The notes under the pieces were generated by a model, which saw nothing but the letters and a program-made list of their open reading frames with translations, searched no databases and was not told where the DNA came from. Positions 6,509 to 12,850 of a DNA stretch of 58,499 nucleotides are shown in pieces. Position numbers and translations under genes: made by a program. The number at the start of each line of letters is the position of its first letter. Position 1 is the first letter of the stretch. The DNA lies in IMG/VR virus record IMGVR_UViG_3300046011_001509, positions 1-58,499 of that record; one strand, given 5' to 3'. Origin of the DNA: a virus.

Positions 6509-6949
6509 ATGAACGTTATATCTATCAGCGGCAACGTAACTAAGGATGGAGAAATCCGCACCATCCCGTCAGGAGAGTCAGTCCTGCAATTCAGCGTTGC
6601 TGACAACATGATCGGCAAAGACAAAGGCGCTATCTTTTGGAACTGCTCGTTCTGGGGTAAGCGCGGGGTTGCAGTTGCAGACTTCATTCGCAAGGGACAG
6701 CCAGTAACCGTGAACGGGTCCATCTCAGAGCGGTCATACGTTGACAAGGATGGGCAGCAACGCAAGTCTATAGACGTGCATGTCAATGACATCGCATTGC
6801 AAGGTGGGAAGCCACAAGGAACACAGGAGCCACGCGAACCACGGCAGGCACCTACCCCATCGCCACGACCACAAGCGCAGCGCACAGCCCCGGCTGCTGC
6901 GTCTGGTAGCGGGTTTGATGATTTCGACAGTTCGGACGTGCCGTTCTAG
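6509..6949 (+). CDS. ssb: Single-stranded DNA-binding protein
   Basis: 146 residues. The OB-fold begins with MNVISISGNVTKDGEIR and includes SFWGKRGVAVADFIRKGQPV and NGSISERSYVDKDG, all standard for bacterial SSB. A Pro/Gln-rich linker (from about residue 105) leads to the acidic tip DDFDSSDVPF, which recruits recombination and replication partners in this family. It should coat single strands made by the exonuclease and work with RecT and NinB. The MazG gene ends 2 bases before. Confidence 0.93.
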   Translation: MNVISISGNVTKDGEIRTIPSGESVLQFSVADNMIGKDKGAIFWNCSFWGKRGVAVADFIRKGQPVTVNGSISERSYVDKDGQQRKSIDVHVNDIALQGGKPQGTQEPREPRQAPTPSPRPQAQRTAPAAASGSGFDDFDSSDVPF

Positions 6950-6951
6950 CC

Positions 6952-7191
6952 ATGAACAAACGCTGCAATCGCTGTGGTGCGCGTAAAGACGAGACTCACT
7001 TTGAGCTTTCGTCTTTAGCAAAGGATGGCTACCGAGCAACATGCAACGAGTGCCTTGCCAAGCCAGAGCCGAAAGCTACTGTCAAGGCAGGCACCATCAA
7101 TAAGTTCGCCGGAACTTACAAGCCAGAGAAGAACCTTTACTGCCGTGAGCAGGACAACAAATCCATCAAGTCTCACGGAACACCTTGCTAG
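6952..7191 (+). CDS. Small zinc-ribbon protein
   Basis: 79 residues. The N-terminus has CNRCGARKDETHF then CNECLAK, two Cys pairs about 25 residues apart with a Lys and Phe between, the layout of short phage zinc-ribbon proteins often seen near HNH nucleases. A related pattern recurs in the protein at 10566. The SSB stop is 2 bases upstream. Function unknown. Confidence 0.65.
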   Translation: MNKRCNRCGARKDETHFELSSLAKDGYRATCNECLAKPEPKATVKAGTINKFAGTYKPEKNLYCREQDNKSIKSHGTPC

Positions 7192-7199
7192 GAATCATC

Positions 7200-7373
7200 A
7201 TGACAAAAGACCCGTTTGATGTAACCAGTTCGCTCTTTGTCGATGATAAAGAAGATCGCACATGGTCGTTCATTGACAAGGCGTTTGGCCTGATCTGGAA
7301 CTTCTTTGCTGCCATCGGCATGACCGTCTTTTTGATGTTCTCGATTGGCTACTTTATGGAGACGTGGAAATGA
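7200..7373 (+). CDS. Small single-span membrane protein (57 aa)
   Basis: ATG 7200 is preferred to an upstream TTG. Residues about 29-50 (FGLIWNFFAAIGMTVFLMFS) form one hydrophobic span after an acidic N-terminus. It ends in an ATGA overlap with the next gene. Possibly an inner-membrane effector of the early phase; no family recognised. Confidence 0.6.
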   Translation: MTKDPFDVTSSLFVDDKEDRTWSFIDKAFGLIWNFFAAIGMTVFLMFSIGYFMETWK

Positions 7374-7576
7374 TCGAAGACACAGAATCAATTGTCATAG
7401 CCGACATCAAGAAGCGCCAGCAACTGGGCATTAAGAAGTACGGCACTACTGTCGCAAACAACCCTCTATATCTGCGTGAATGGCTTGAGCATGCCTACCA
7501 AGAAAGTCTTGATTTGGCGATCTATCTTAAGCGTTCGATGCAGGAAGCTGACAGGCTTGGAGATGATGGCAAATAG
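7370..7576 (+). CDS. Hypothetical protein, conserved phage type (68 aa)
   Basis: 68 residues, helical. The pattern KYGTTVANNPLYLREWLEHA followed by ESLDLAIYLKRS recalls small phage proteins with an all-alpha MazG-like helix pair (H-A-x-x-E-x-x-D), but the metal site is incomplete. Start in an ATGA overlap; the end overlaps the next tiny gene by 11 bases. Confidence 0.6.
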   Translation: MIEDTESIVIADIKKRQQLGIKKYGTTVANNPLYLREWLEHAYQESLDLAIYLKRSMQEADRLGDDGK

Positions 7577-7652
7577 CATCACTTGGCGCTGCGGACTGTG
7601 CGGCGCAGTATTTACCCACCCATCACCCGTGTGTAGAAAGTGCCACCCATGA
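7566..7652 (+). CDS. Tiny zinc-knuckle-like protein (28 aa)
   Basis: 28 codons from ATG 7566 to TGA 7650-7652. It contains two Cys-x2-Cys pairs (CGLCG and CRKCHP) 13-14 residues apart, enough for one zinc site. It overlaps the neighbours on both sides, the downstream one by ATGA. Support comes from the cysteine pattern and the unbroken chain of coupled genes. Confidence 0.45.
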   Translation: MANSITWRCGLCGAVFTHPSPVCRKCHP

Positions 7653-7762
7653 AGCGCCTACTTGAAGCAATCGCAGTGCTGTTCCTCGTAGTGTGGGCAC
7701 TGCTCTACTTTATTTTCATTGGCCCTTACAACAAATGGACTACAGGAAGGTGGTGGTTATGA
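7649..7762 (+). CDS. Tiny membrane protein (37 aa)
   Basis: ATG 7649 overlaps the previous stop. Residues 7-25 (AIAVLFLVVWALLYFIFIG) form one membrane span, with a basic N-terminus and an aromatic C-terminus. ATGA overlap with the next frame. Confidence 0.45.
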   Translation: MKRLLEAIAVLFLVVWALLYFIFIGPYNKWTTGRWWL

Positions 7763-7827
7763 AACTAATCTGGACACCAACAGACTGGGGCCGCGCACGT
7801 GTTGTAGCGCGGTGGGTGCGGGTATGA
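7759..7827 (+). CDS. Micro-ORF (22 aa) in the ATGA chain
   Basis: A 22-codon frame, basic and Trp-containing, that starts and ends in ATGA overlaps. It may be a real micropeptide or simply a coupling device that passes ribosomes from the membrane peptide gene to the next gene. Confidence 0.3.
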   Translation: MKLIWTPTDWGRARVVARWVRV

Positions 7828-8036
7828 CTGACCTACCAGAGCCAGCAATCAAAGTGTGGCTGCACGAAAACCCAAACTCGCCTGAGTTCACGCCCCTCAT
7901 TGGCTACACCGCCGCCCAAATGAAAGCCTACGGCGAAGCGTGTCGCAAGGCTGCGATTGCTGGGTGCATCGAAATCACAGAGCAATGGGGTCCGCTTGGC
8001 GTCCACTTTGCACAGACATTGAAGGAATTGAAATGA
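7824..8036 (+). CDS. Hypothetical protein (70 aa)
   Basis: ATG 7824 chosen because it sits in an ATGA overlap; a longer frame begins at 7719 but crosses three coupled micro-genes. The product has an acidic start and a helical C-terminus (AYGEACRKAAIAGCIEITEQ). Coupled to the next gene by ATGA. Confidence 0.55.
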   Translation: MTDLPEPAIKVWLHENPNSPEFTPLIGYTAAQMKAYGEACRKAAIAGCIEITEQWGPLGVHFAQTLKELK

Positions 8037-8533
8037 CCGAAGCTGAACGACTGGCAGCAGAGCTGCAACGCTACGGCGTAACCACCATGAACCGATGGGC
8101 AATTGACGGGGCTTTAATGATCCGCAAGCTGGCAGCGGAGAACGAAGCACTGCGTATGCACTGGGAAACTCGGGCTAACTTTGACGCACTGCAGGCGGAG
8201 AACGAAGCACTGAAAGCTACAAGCCGAGTTGCGCAGATGGCTGTAGTAGACAAGTGTGCAGAAATCTACATGCTAAAGCAGGATAACGAATCCCTACAAG
8301 ACTTGCTGAGCGACGCGCTGGCGAATCTCAACGAGATGACAGACGCGAAGAATGCGGAGAACGAATCACTGCGCGTGGATGCGGAACGTATGGATTGGCT
8401 TGAGAACAACGCAGTCATCACATACGGGTATGAAGCCACTGTGAAGGTTGCATTCCCATTGGCAGAACTTGGACGGACAGTAGTAACGCTACGGCAGACC
8501 GTGGATGAAGCAATGAAAGGAGAACAAACATGA
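8033..8533 (+). CDS. Coiled-coil hypothetical protein
   Basis: 166 residues from ATG 8033. The centre is a long coiled coil built on a recurring AENEAL/AENESL element (about residues 35-125), encoded by near-identical copies of a GCGGAGAACGAA-type sequence. The C-terminus (RMDWLENNAVITYGYE) resembles the tail of many phage proteins of unknown role that end an Ead/Ea22-like coiled coil. Coupled on both sides. Function unknown. Confidence 0.6.
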   Translation: MTEAERLAAELQRYGVTTMNRWAIDGALMIRKLAAENEALRMHWETRANFDALQAENEALKATSRVAQMAVVDKCAEIYMLKQDNESLQDLLSDALANLNEMTDAKNAENESLRVDAERMDWLENNAVITYGYEATVKVAFPLAELGRTVVTLRQTVDEAMKGEQT

Positions 8534-9195
8534 AAACTACACTCAACAAAATCCGCGAGCATTTACCCTACTCCGACGGCTGGGCCAAACTACTCAAGGA
8601 CTTGGGCAAGACCGAAGCCGATGATGAGCCTCTACTTATCACAACCCTCTTAGACAACAACGGGCTGGATGATGCCCTGTGGTGCCTACGTGCCGTAGAC
8701 GGGCACCAGCGCGAAATGCGTCTGTACGCTGTGGACTGCGCTCGCAGTGTTCAGCACTTGATGACTGACGCGAGAAGCGTCGCAGCTATCGACGTTGCTG
8801 AACGCTATGCAAACGGCCTTGCTACCGAATCCGAGCTGACCGCAGCATGGACCGCAGCATGGGCCGCAGCAGGGGATGCAGCAAGGGACGCAGCAGGGAC
8901 CGCAACATGGGCCGCAGCAAGGGCCGCAACAAGGGCCGCCGCAAGGACCGCAGCAAGGGCCGCCGCAAGGACCGCCGCAAGGACCGCAGCAAGGGCCGCC
9001 GCAAGGACCGCCGCAAGGACCGCAGCAAGGGCCGCCGCAAGGACCGCAGCAGGGGCCGCAGCATGGGCCGCAGCAGGGGGTGCAGCAAGGGACGCAGCAT
9101 GGGCCGCAGCAGGGTACGCTGCAATGGAAATCCAAGCTGACTTATTGCGGATTGTTTGTGCAGAGATTGAGCAGGGAGAGCACCATGCTGACTAG
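8530..9195 (+). CDS. Alanine-rich repeat protein
   Basis: 221 residues. The first about 105 are ordinary sequence with a helical VDCARSVQHLM region. Residues about 105-195 are made almost only of Ala, Arg, Thr, Trp and Gly in a four-residue rhythm (AARTAARAAART), encoded by a 12-bp minisatellite, then a normal C-terminal helix. Such Ala-rich helices occur in several phage early proteins of unknown role. Copy number is probably variable. The stop overlaps the next gene's start region by 11 bases. Confidence 0.6.
   Translation: MKTTLNKIREHLPYSDGWAKLLKDLGKTEADDEPLLITTLLDNNGLDDALWCLRAVDGHQREMRLYAVDCARSVQHLMTDARSVAAIDVAERYANGLATESELTAAWTAAWAAAGDAARDAAGTATWAAARAATRAAARTAARAAARTAARTAARAAARTAARTAARAAARTAAGAAAWAAAGGAARDAAWAAAGYAAMEIQADLLRIVCAEIEQGEHHAD
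8840..9118 (+). repeat. 12-bp-period minisatellite
   Basis: About 280 bases built from variants of GCAAGGGCCGCC, GCAAGGACCGCA and GCATGGGCCGCA. The unit is 12 bp (sometimes 15-18 near the edges). All forward frames are open across it: Ala/Arg-rich in the annotated gene, GPQQ/GPPQ tetrapeptides in a second, Arg/Lys/Gly/Ser in the third. The reverse strand is open too. Confidence 0.85.
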
Positions 9196-9769
9196 AGAAG
9201 AAGTTGTGAAGCTGGCAATGAAAGCCGGGTTTAGGCATCCAGTGCGTAGTGATGGCTACATGGGTACGGCTTTCGACTACCGAGATGGAAACGACAGCGG
9301 TGCAAGCCTTGAAGTGTTTGCCAAGGAAGTTTGGCAAGCCGCCCTCGCGCAGAAGGAATCAGATTGGAACCGCTTTCACCATGTCATGCACAAACATGGG
9401 CTGCACCCCGGACGTACTGACGATGACTTGATTGATATTCTGGATAAGGCTTTGTCTCCACGTACCGCGATGCAGAAGGAAGCGCATCGTCTTCCCGACG
9501 CCAGGGAACCGATAGAGCCTATCGGTGAAGTACAACTAATCCAGACAGGTGTGCATGACGAAGCACAAGTACGGTTCCACATGTACGGCAGCATCCCAGC
9601 ACTTGGAACAAAGCTCTATACCACCCCACCCAACCACACCGCCGTGCTGAAGATGGCGTTGGAGGCGCTTGCAACCGCACAAGAGGCACTCCCACCTTAC
9701 GGAGCCATTCGTAGGGAGCTTGATGCTGCCATCGCCGCGATTCGTGCAACCTTGGGAGAAACGAAATGA
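9185..9769 (+). CDS. Hypothetical protein (194 aa)
   Basis: ATG 9185 is preferred, although the frame stays open leftward through the minisatellite to 8876, where it would add a GPQQ/GPPQ repeat tail. The protein starts LTREEVVKLAMKAGF, has a central EFW-like FAKEVWQAALAQKESDW, and a C-terminal helix (AVLKMALEALATAQEALP). This resembles mosaic phage proteins that join several short conserved modules. No activity recognised. Confidence 0.6.
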   Translation: MLTREEVVKLAMKAGFRHPVRSDGYMGTAFDYRDGNDSGASLEVFAKEVWQAALAQKESDWNRFHHVMHKHGLHPGRTDDDLIDILDKALSPRTAMQKEAHRLPDAREPIEPIGEVQLIQTGVHDEAQVRFHMYGSIPALGTKLYTTPPNHTAVLKMALEALATAQEALPPYGAIRRELDAAIAAIRATLGETK

Positions 9770-10038
9770 CTAACAAGGTAAGACTCTGGTATCCAGAACT
9801 TGAAGATTTCGCGCATGAGCTTCTTGGTTTGCCTGATAACTTCGATGGTGAAGTTACTGAGGTGTTGGAAGAACATTTTGATTGTGACTTTGACACGTTC
9901 ACTAAGATCATTGAAGCCGTTATTCAGTACACACCTACGCATATTTCGCCGCTGACAAAACGGTTACATCGTGGATTCATTAAGGACGGTCACTTCATCC
10001 TGAAGTACGAAGTAAAGGAGCAACACCATGAGCGTTGA
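9766..10038 (+). CDS. Hypothetical protein (90 aa)
   Basis: Acidic and aromatic, starting in an ATGA overlap. Residues around LEEHFDCDFDTFTKIIEAVI suggest a helical fold. The last 11 bases overlap the next gene. No family recognised. Confidence 0.55.
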   Translation: MTNKVRLWYPELEDFAHELLGLPDNFDGEVTEVLEEHFDCDFDTFTKIIEAVIQYTPTHISPLTKRLHRGFIKDGHFILKYEVKEQHHER

Positions 10039-10339
10039 ACTTGAAATGATGAACGAGGAAAACGGCAGGCTGCGTAGGCACATCAAGACGCTTGGGGTGG
10101 AGATGCAAAGGCAATCGGATTTGCTCGAAGGCTATGAGTACAACCACAGCCTGTTGGTCAACATCCTTGACGCTATCGCCACCCAGCTAAAGGGAGAACC
10201 AAAGGCAGGGTCTATGCACGGTTGGCAGGACTTGCCGGACGTGTTGAAGAAGAAACTAGATGAGTCGTGGATTGAAGGCTACAAGCACGGAGCTTGGGCC
10301 AACAAGCCGAAGACAGACGTGGAAGGACACCCGGTATGA
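10028..10339 (+). CDS. Hypothetical protein with N-terminal coiled coil (103 aa)
   Basis: ATG 10028 overlaps the preceding gene. The first about 40 residues form a coiled coil (ELEMMNEENGRLRRHIKTLG). The rest is charged, with a Trp-rich C-terminus. Ends in an ATGA overlap. Confidence 0.55.
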   Translation: MSVELEMMNEENGRLRRHIKTLGVEMQRQSDLLEGYEYNHSLLVNILDAIATQLKGEPKAGSMHGWQDLPDVLKKKLDESWIEGYKHGAWANKPKTDVEGHPV

Positions 10340-10569
10340 ACCGCACTATCGCAGCAGCACGGGCACTGTGCCGCCACGCATCAATTGAGTGCAATGTTGA
10401 TGCCGATGACAACTGGACGCACTACAGCGCCATGTTTATCAGTGATGCAAAGGCCGCACTCAAAGCGGCTGACAGCATCCTTGACCCTGACGAAAAGCTG
10501 ACGAAGCAAGTCGCAGCGCTGCAAGAGCAGGTGAACTTTTACAGAATGAAATATGGAGCAGAGGCATGA
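10336..10569 (+). CDS. Hypothetical protein (77 aa)
   Basis: ATG 10336 in an ATGA overlap; an upstream in-frame ATG is ignored. Helical, with a C-terminal coiled coil (LTKQVAALQEQVNFYRMKY). No function recognised. Confidence 0.55.
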   Translation: MNRTIAAARALCRHASIECNVDADDNWTHYSAMFISDAKAALKAADSILDPDEKLTKQVAALQEQVNFYRMKYGAEA

Positions 10570-10826
10570 CTATTAAAAGACGTTGCAAAGCCTGTGGTCA
10601 GTCAAAGCCATTGACTGAGTTTTACGCAGACCAGCTTAGATATGAATCAACCTGTAAATGCAAAGTGTGCGTGAAGGCTGGGCGAAAGCCGCGCGAAGAT
10701 GTACCAGAGGTCGAACGCAAGCAAGGATCGAATCCTTGGGAAAGTCTTGGATCGGAGTGGAGTCAGCGCCAGCCATACGATCCATACACAGCAAGTAATC
10801 GCTATGGAGATTTACGCCATGAGTAA
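10566..10826 (+). CDS. Small zinc-ribbon protein
   Basis: 86 residues. CKACGQSKPLTEFY and CKCKVCVKA give two Cys pairs with the same K-x-x-x-x-F spacing as the protein at 6952. The C-terminal half is polar and probably disordered. Coupled to the previous gene by ATGA. Function unknown. Confidence 0.6.
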   Translation: MTIKRRCKACGQSKPLTEFYADQLRYESTCKCKVCVKAGRKPREDVPEVERKQGSNPWESLGSEWSQRQPYDPYTASNRYGDLRHE

Positions 10827-11055
10827 GGGTTCTGGACGTAGGCCGGGTGAAGGATATGAGGATGGATGGAGTCGCATCTTTGGAAACAAGGATGCGGAGC
10901 GCAAGAAGAATCAAGACTTGCGTAAGCGCCTTGATGCAATGCCAGTAGAGAAGCTGCACCAGATCACTGAGCCGTGCAGCATGAAGAGCGTGTGCAAATG
11001 CGCTCATCCATTCTGTTCCTGTGAAGAGGGTAAGTGCTTGATGGAGGATGTATGA
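10819..11055 (+). CDS. Hypothetical cysteine-rich protein (78 aa)
   Basis: ATG 10819 lies just before the previous stop; a longer in-frame start at 10699 is unlikely. A basic N-terminus (SKGSGRRPGEGYEDGWSRIF) leads to a C-terminal cysteine cluster (CSMKSVCKCAHPFCSCEEGK) with spacing suited to zinc. Coupled by ATGA to the excisionase gene. Confidence 0.55.
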   Translation: MSKGSGRRPGEGYEDGWSRIFGNKDAERKKNQDLRKRLDAMPVEKLHQITEPCSMKSVCKCAHPFCSCEEGKCLMEDV

Positions 11056-11360
11056 ACGTCAAAGAAGCATCCAGAACTCTTGGCATATCAACGCGAATGG
11101 TCTATGCACTTTCTGCCCCAGCAGGACCGATCCCATGCTATCGGATTGGTAGGCGTATCATTTTCGACCAGTCAGATATTTTGGAGTACCGGAAACAATG
11201 TCAATATACAGGGACAAAAAGCGCGGTTGCTTCGTATTTGAGTTCTCGCGCACCATTGAAGGTCAGAGGGTCAGGACTACGAAAAGCCTTCCTCGCGCTT
11301 GGAATCAAGCCCAAGCCGATGCTTATGACAGACAGGAGTCTGCAAAGCTCTACGCCATAG
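11052..11360 (+). CDS. xis: Excisionase-like HTH protein
   Basis: 102 residues. The N-terminal half is a MerR/AlpA-type winged helix (VKEASRTLGISTRMVYALSA, then IPCYRIGRRIIFDQSDILEY), the fold of many phage excisionases and directionality factors. The reading frame then runs 163 bases into the integrase gene in another frame, giving a basic, low-complexity tail that may or may not be functional. Its place directly before the integrase supports a role in controlling recombination direction. Confidence 0.7.
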   Translation: MNVKEASRTLGISTRMVYALSAPAGPIPCYRIGRRIIFDQSDILEYRKQCQYTGTKSAVASYLSSRAPLKVRGSGLRKAFLALGIKPKPMLMTDRSLQSSTP

Positions 11361-12166
11361 CGACACAGGTAGAGGGTGCTGACTTCTTGATTGAGGATGC
11401 GGTGGAGAAGTATGTCACTGAGAGGTGCCCTCAGTTGAAGCATGGCAAGGGCTGCGCCTTGGAGCTTCAGGACTTGATGCCGTTCTTTGTTGGGCGACCA
11501 CTGTCAGCACTGGTGGATGTGTGCAAGACCATCAGGCTGAAGGCGGTCAAAAGAAACGGTGAGCCGCTTGCGCCAGCCACCATCACCAACAGGATCAGAT
11601 ATCTGACTGCTGCATGTAGGTACGGCTGGAAGCATCACAGTATGGGCAAGCATGACCCTGCTGCCGGGGTTGTAACTCCTGTGGTTAAGAACCAAAGGAA
11701 TAACTACATCACCCGCAAGGAGATGCTTCAGGTTGCAATGCGAGTTGATAACCGGGAGGCACGGGCTGCAATCCGAGTCCTGTTTTATACGGGAATGCGA
11801 ATCGGTGAACTGCAACGCGCTGAGATTATCGGCAGCGCCTATGTCCTGAGAGACACCAAGAATGGCGACCCAAGAATCATCCCGATACACCCAAAGATAC
11901 GGTGCTGCCTAAAGTATTCAGTCCCGTCAAAGTTCACTGTGCGCTACCACCTGTACCTGCACAAAGAGGTCGTCGGGATACCTTGGGTTCACGTTCACGA
12001 CATACGGCACTCAGCCGCCACAGCAATGATTGAGTCTGGGGTTGAGGTATATACCGTAGGCGCTGTGCTTGGACACAAGTCTTCTGCCAGCACAAAGAGA
12101 TACGCGCATCACTCTATCGGGAAACTGACGGAAGCAATAAATTCAATCGGGAGGAAAGTGGCATGA
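11198..12166 (+). CDS. int: Tyrosine recombinase (phage integrase)
   Basis: 322 residues. An N-terminal arm-binding type domain (IYRDKKRGCFVFEFSR) is followed by a core-binding domain and the catalytic domain. Active-site residues are visible: R201 (TGMRIGEL), K221 (DTKNGDP), H267 and R270 (VHDIRHSAATAM), H293 (VLGHKS) and the nucleophile Y302 (STKRYAHH). It should integrate the phage at the tRNA-Cys-derived site 0.24 kb downstream (12405-12453). The beginning overlaps the excisionase frame by 163 bases, so translation of the two is likely to be linked. Confidence 0.93.
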   Translation: MSIYRDKKRGCFVFEFSRTIEGQRVRTTKSLPRAWNQAQADAYDRQESAKLYAIATQVEGADFLIEDAVEKYVTERCPQLKHGKGCALELQDLMPFFVGRPLSALVDVCKTIRLKAVKRNGEPLAPATITNRIRYLTAACRYGWKHHSMGKHDPAAGVVTPVVKNQRNNYITRKEMLQVAMRVDNREARAAIRVLFYTGMRIGELQRAEIIGSAYVLRDTKNGDPRIIPIHPKIRCCLKYSVPSKFTVRYHLYLHKEVVGIPWVHVHDIRHSAATAMIESGVEVYTVGAVLGHKSSASTKRYAHHSIGKLTEAINSIGRKVA

Positions 12167-12366
12167 CTGAGCGATGCGATAACTGTAAGTTTCATCGGAA
12201 CATTTATTCCGACGAAGCAACTCCACCAACCGTGTACTGCAAAAGGTTCCCTCCATCCACCCCTGTTATGGAAGAAGGGGAATGGAACTGGTACACACCT
12301 GAAGTTGACGCCGATGGTTGGTGCGGAGAATGGAAGAAAGCCAAGAATCTTCCAGAGCAAATCTGA
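12163..12366 (+). CDS. Small cysteine-containing protein (67 aa)
   Basis: Starts in an ATGA overlap with int. CDNCKFHRN near the N-terminus and YCKRFPP and WCGEW later give four cysteines in a pattern found in many small phage proteins that probably bind zinc. Last gene of the left rightward operon. Function unknown. Confidence 0.6.
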   Translation: MTERCDNCKFHRNIYSDEATPPTVYCKRFPPSTPVMEEGEWNWYTPEVDADGWCGEWKKAKNLPEQI

Positions 12367-12404
12367 TTGCTATAGATTAAGTAGCATCAAACCCGCTTGG
12401 TTAC

Positions 12405-12453
12405 TGGAGGCGCGATCCAGAGTCGAACTGGACTAACCGGATTTGCAATCCAA
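12405..12453 (-). other. attP: Candidate attP core: 3' half of a tRNA-Cys(GCA) gene
   Basis: On the minus strand this reads as the anticodon arm (anticodon GCA, loop TTGCAAA, plus-strand anticodon at 12444-12446), a variable loop, a canonical T-arm (TCCAG-TTCGACT-CTGGA), an acceptor strand TCGCGCC, discriminator T and CCA (12405-12407). No matching 5' acceptor or D-arm is present upstream on that strand, so it is not a complete tRNA. A 3' tRNA fragment close to an integrase is the standard look of an attP that restores the host tRNA after integration. Confidence 0.8.
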
Positions 12454-12589
12454 CATGCGAATGTAGCACACCGCTGTAACCCGCATGGATACTGGGCTAC
12501 TGGTCGTGCATACAGCGCATAGGTGCCACCACTTGCACCCTGTTTGCCAGATATTTACCAGAGGAGTATTCCCCCTACTAGAATGCGCC

Positions 12590-12850
12590 ATGCGGTTTGC
12601 CATAGTGATTACCCTTGCCCTGCTTGGCTGCTCAAAGGAGACGCCAAAATCTAATGCGCTCAACGTTGAGCGCATTGCGCCAGAGCCGCAGCGCACACTT
12701 CAAGTGGGAACCAACCAACTCATCTCGGTACAAATCCCCGGACAAGAGTGGCACTCCACCCAGAAGTGCTACATCTTCCGCGACTTGGAGTTCAAGACAT
12801 CCAGCATAAGCTGCCCAGCCGGGGCTACTGGGAAGATCGAACCGGACTAG
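12590..12850 (+). CDS. Small lipoprotein next to attP
   Basis: 86 residues from ATG 12590; the upstream in-frame extension is not signal-like. The N-terminus MRFAIVITLALLGCSKE is a short type II signal peptide with lipobox LLGC, so Cys14 should be lipidated after cleavage. The mature part contains two more cysteines near the C-terminus (WHSTQKCYIF, SSISCPAG) that could form a disulfide in the periplasm. It stands alone between attP and the convergent late block, overlapping the giant gene's end by 4 bases. Isolated genes here are often expressed from the prophage, so superinfection exclusion or another change of the lysogen's envelope is plausible. A weak TTGCCA/TATTCC promoter pair (12544-12572) precedes it. 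Confidence 0.6.
   Translation: MRFAIVITLALLGCSKETPKSNALNVERIAPEPQRTLQVGTNQLISVQIPGQEWHSTQKCYIFRDLEFKTSSISCPAGATGKIEPD
12653..12676. repeat. Perfect 24-bp palindrome
   Basis: The sequence from 12653 to 12676 equals its own reverse complement without a mismatch and is centred on AACGTT. It lies inside the lipoprotein gene, about 200 bases from attP and near where the rightward and leftward transcription units meet. There is no T-run for an intrinsic terminator. It could be a protein-binding site or a transcript-stabilising hairpin. Confidence 0.8.

Noticed and set aside
8876-9184. Collagen-like protein from GPQQ/GPPQ repeats
   Set aside because: Glycine recurs every four residues, not three, so no collagen triple helix is possible; the frame is a by-product of the minisatellite unless fused to the 9185 gene.
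8686-9337. Cys-Gly-Pro or Leu-Arg-rich reverse-strand ORFs across the minisatellite
   Set aside because: All frames are open in the repeat; these lack start signals and run against the coupled operon.
12405-12453. Complete phage tRNA-Cys gene
   Set aside because: The 5' acceptor strand (GGCGCGA expected) and D-arm are absent upstream on the minus strand, so only the 3' half exists.
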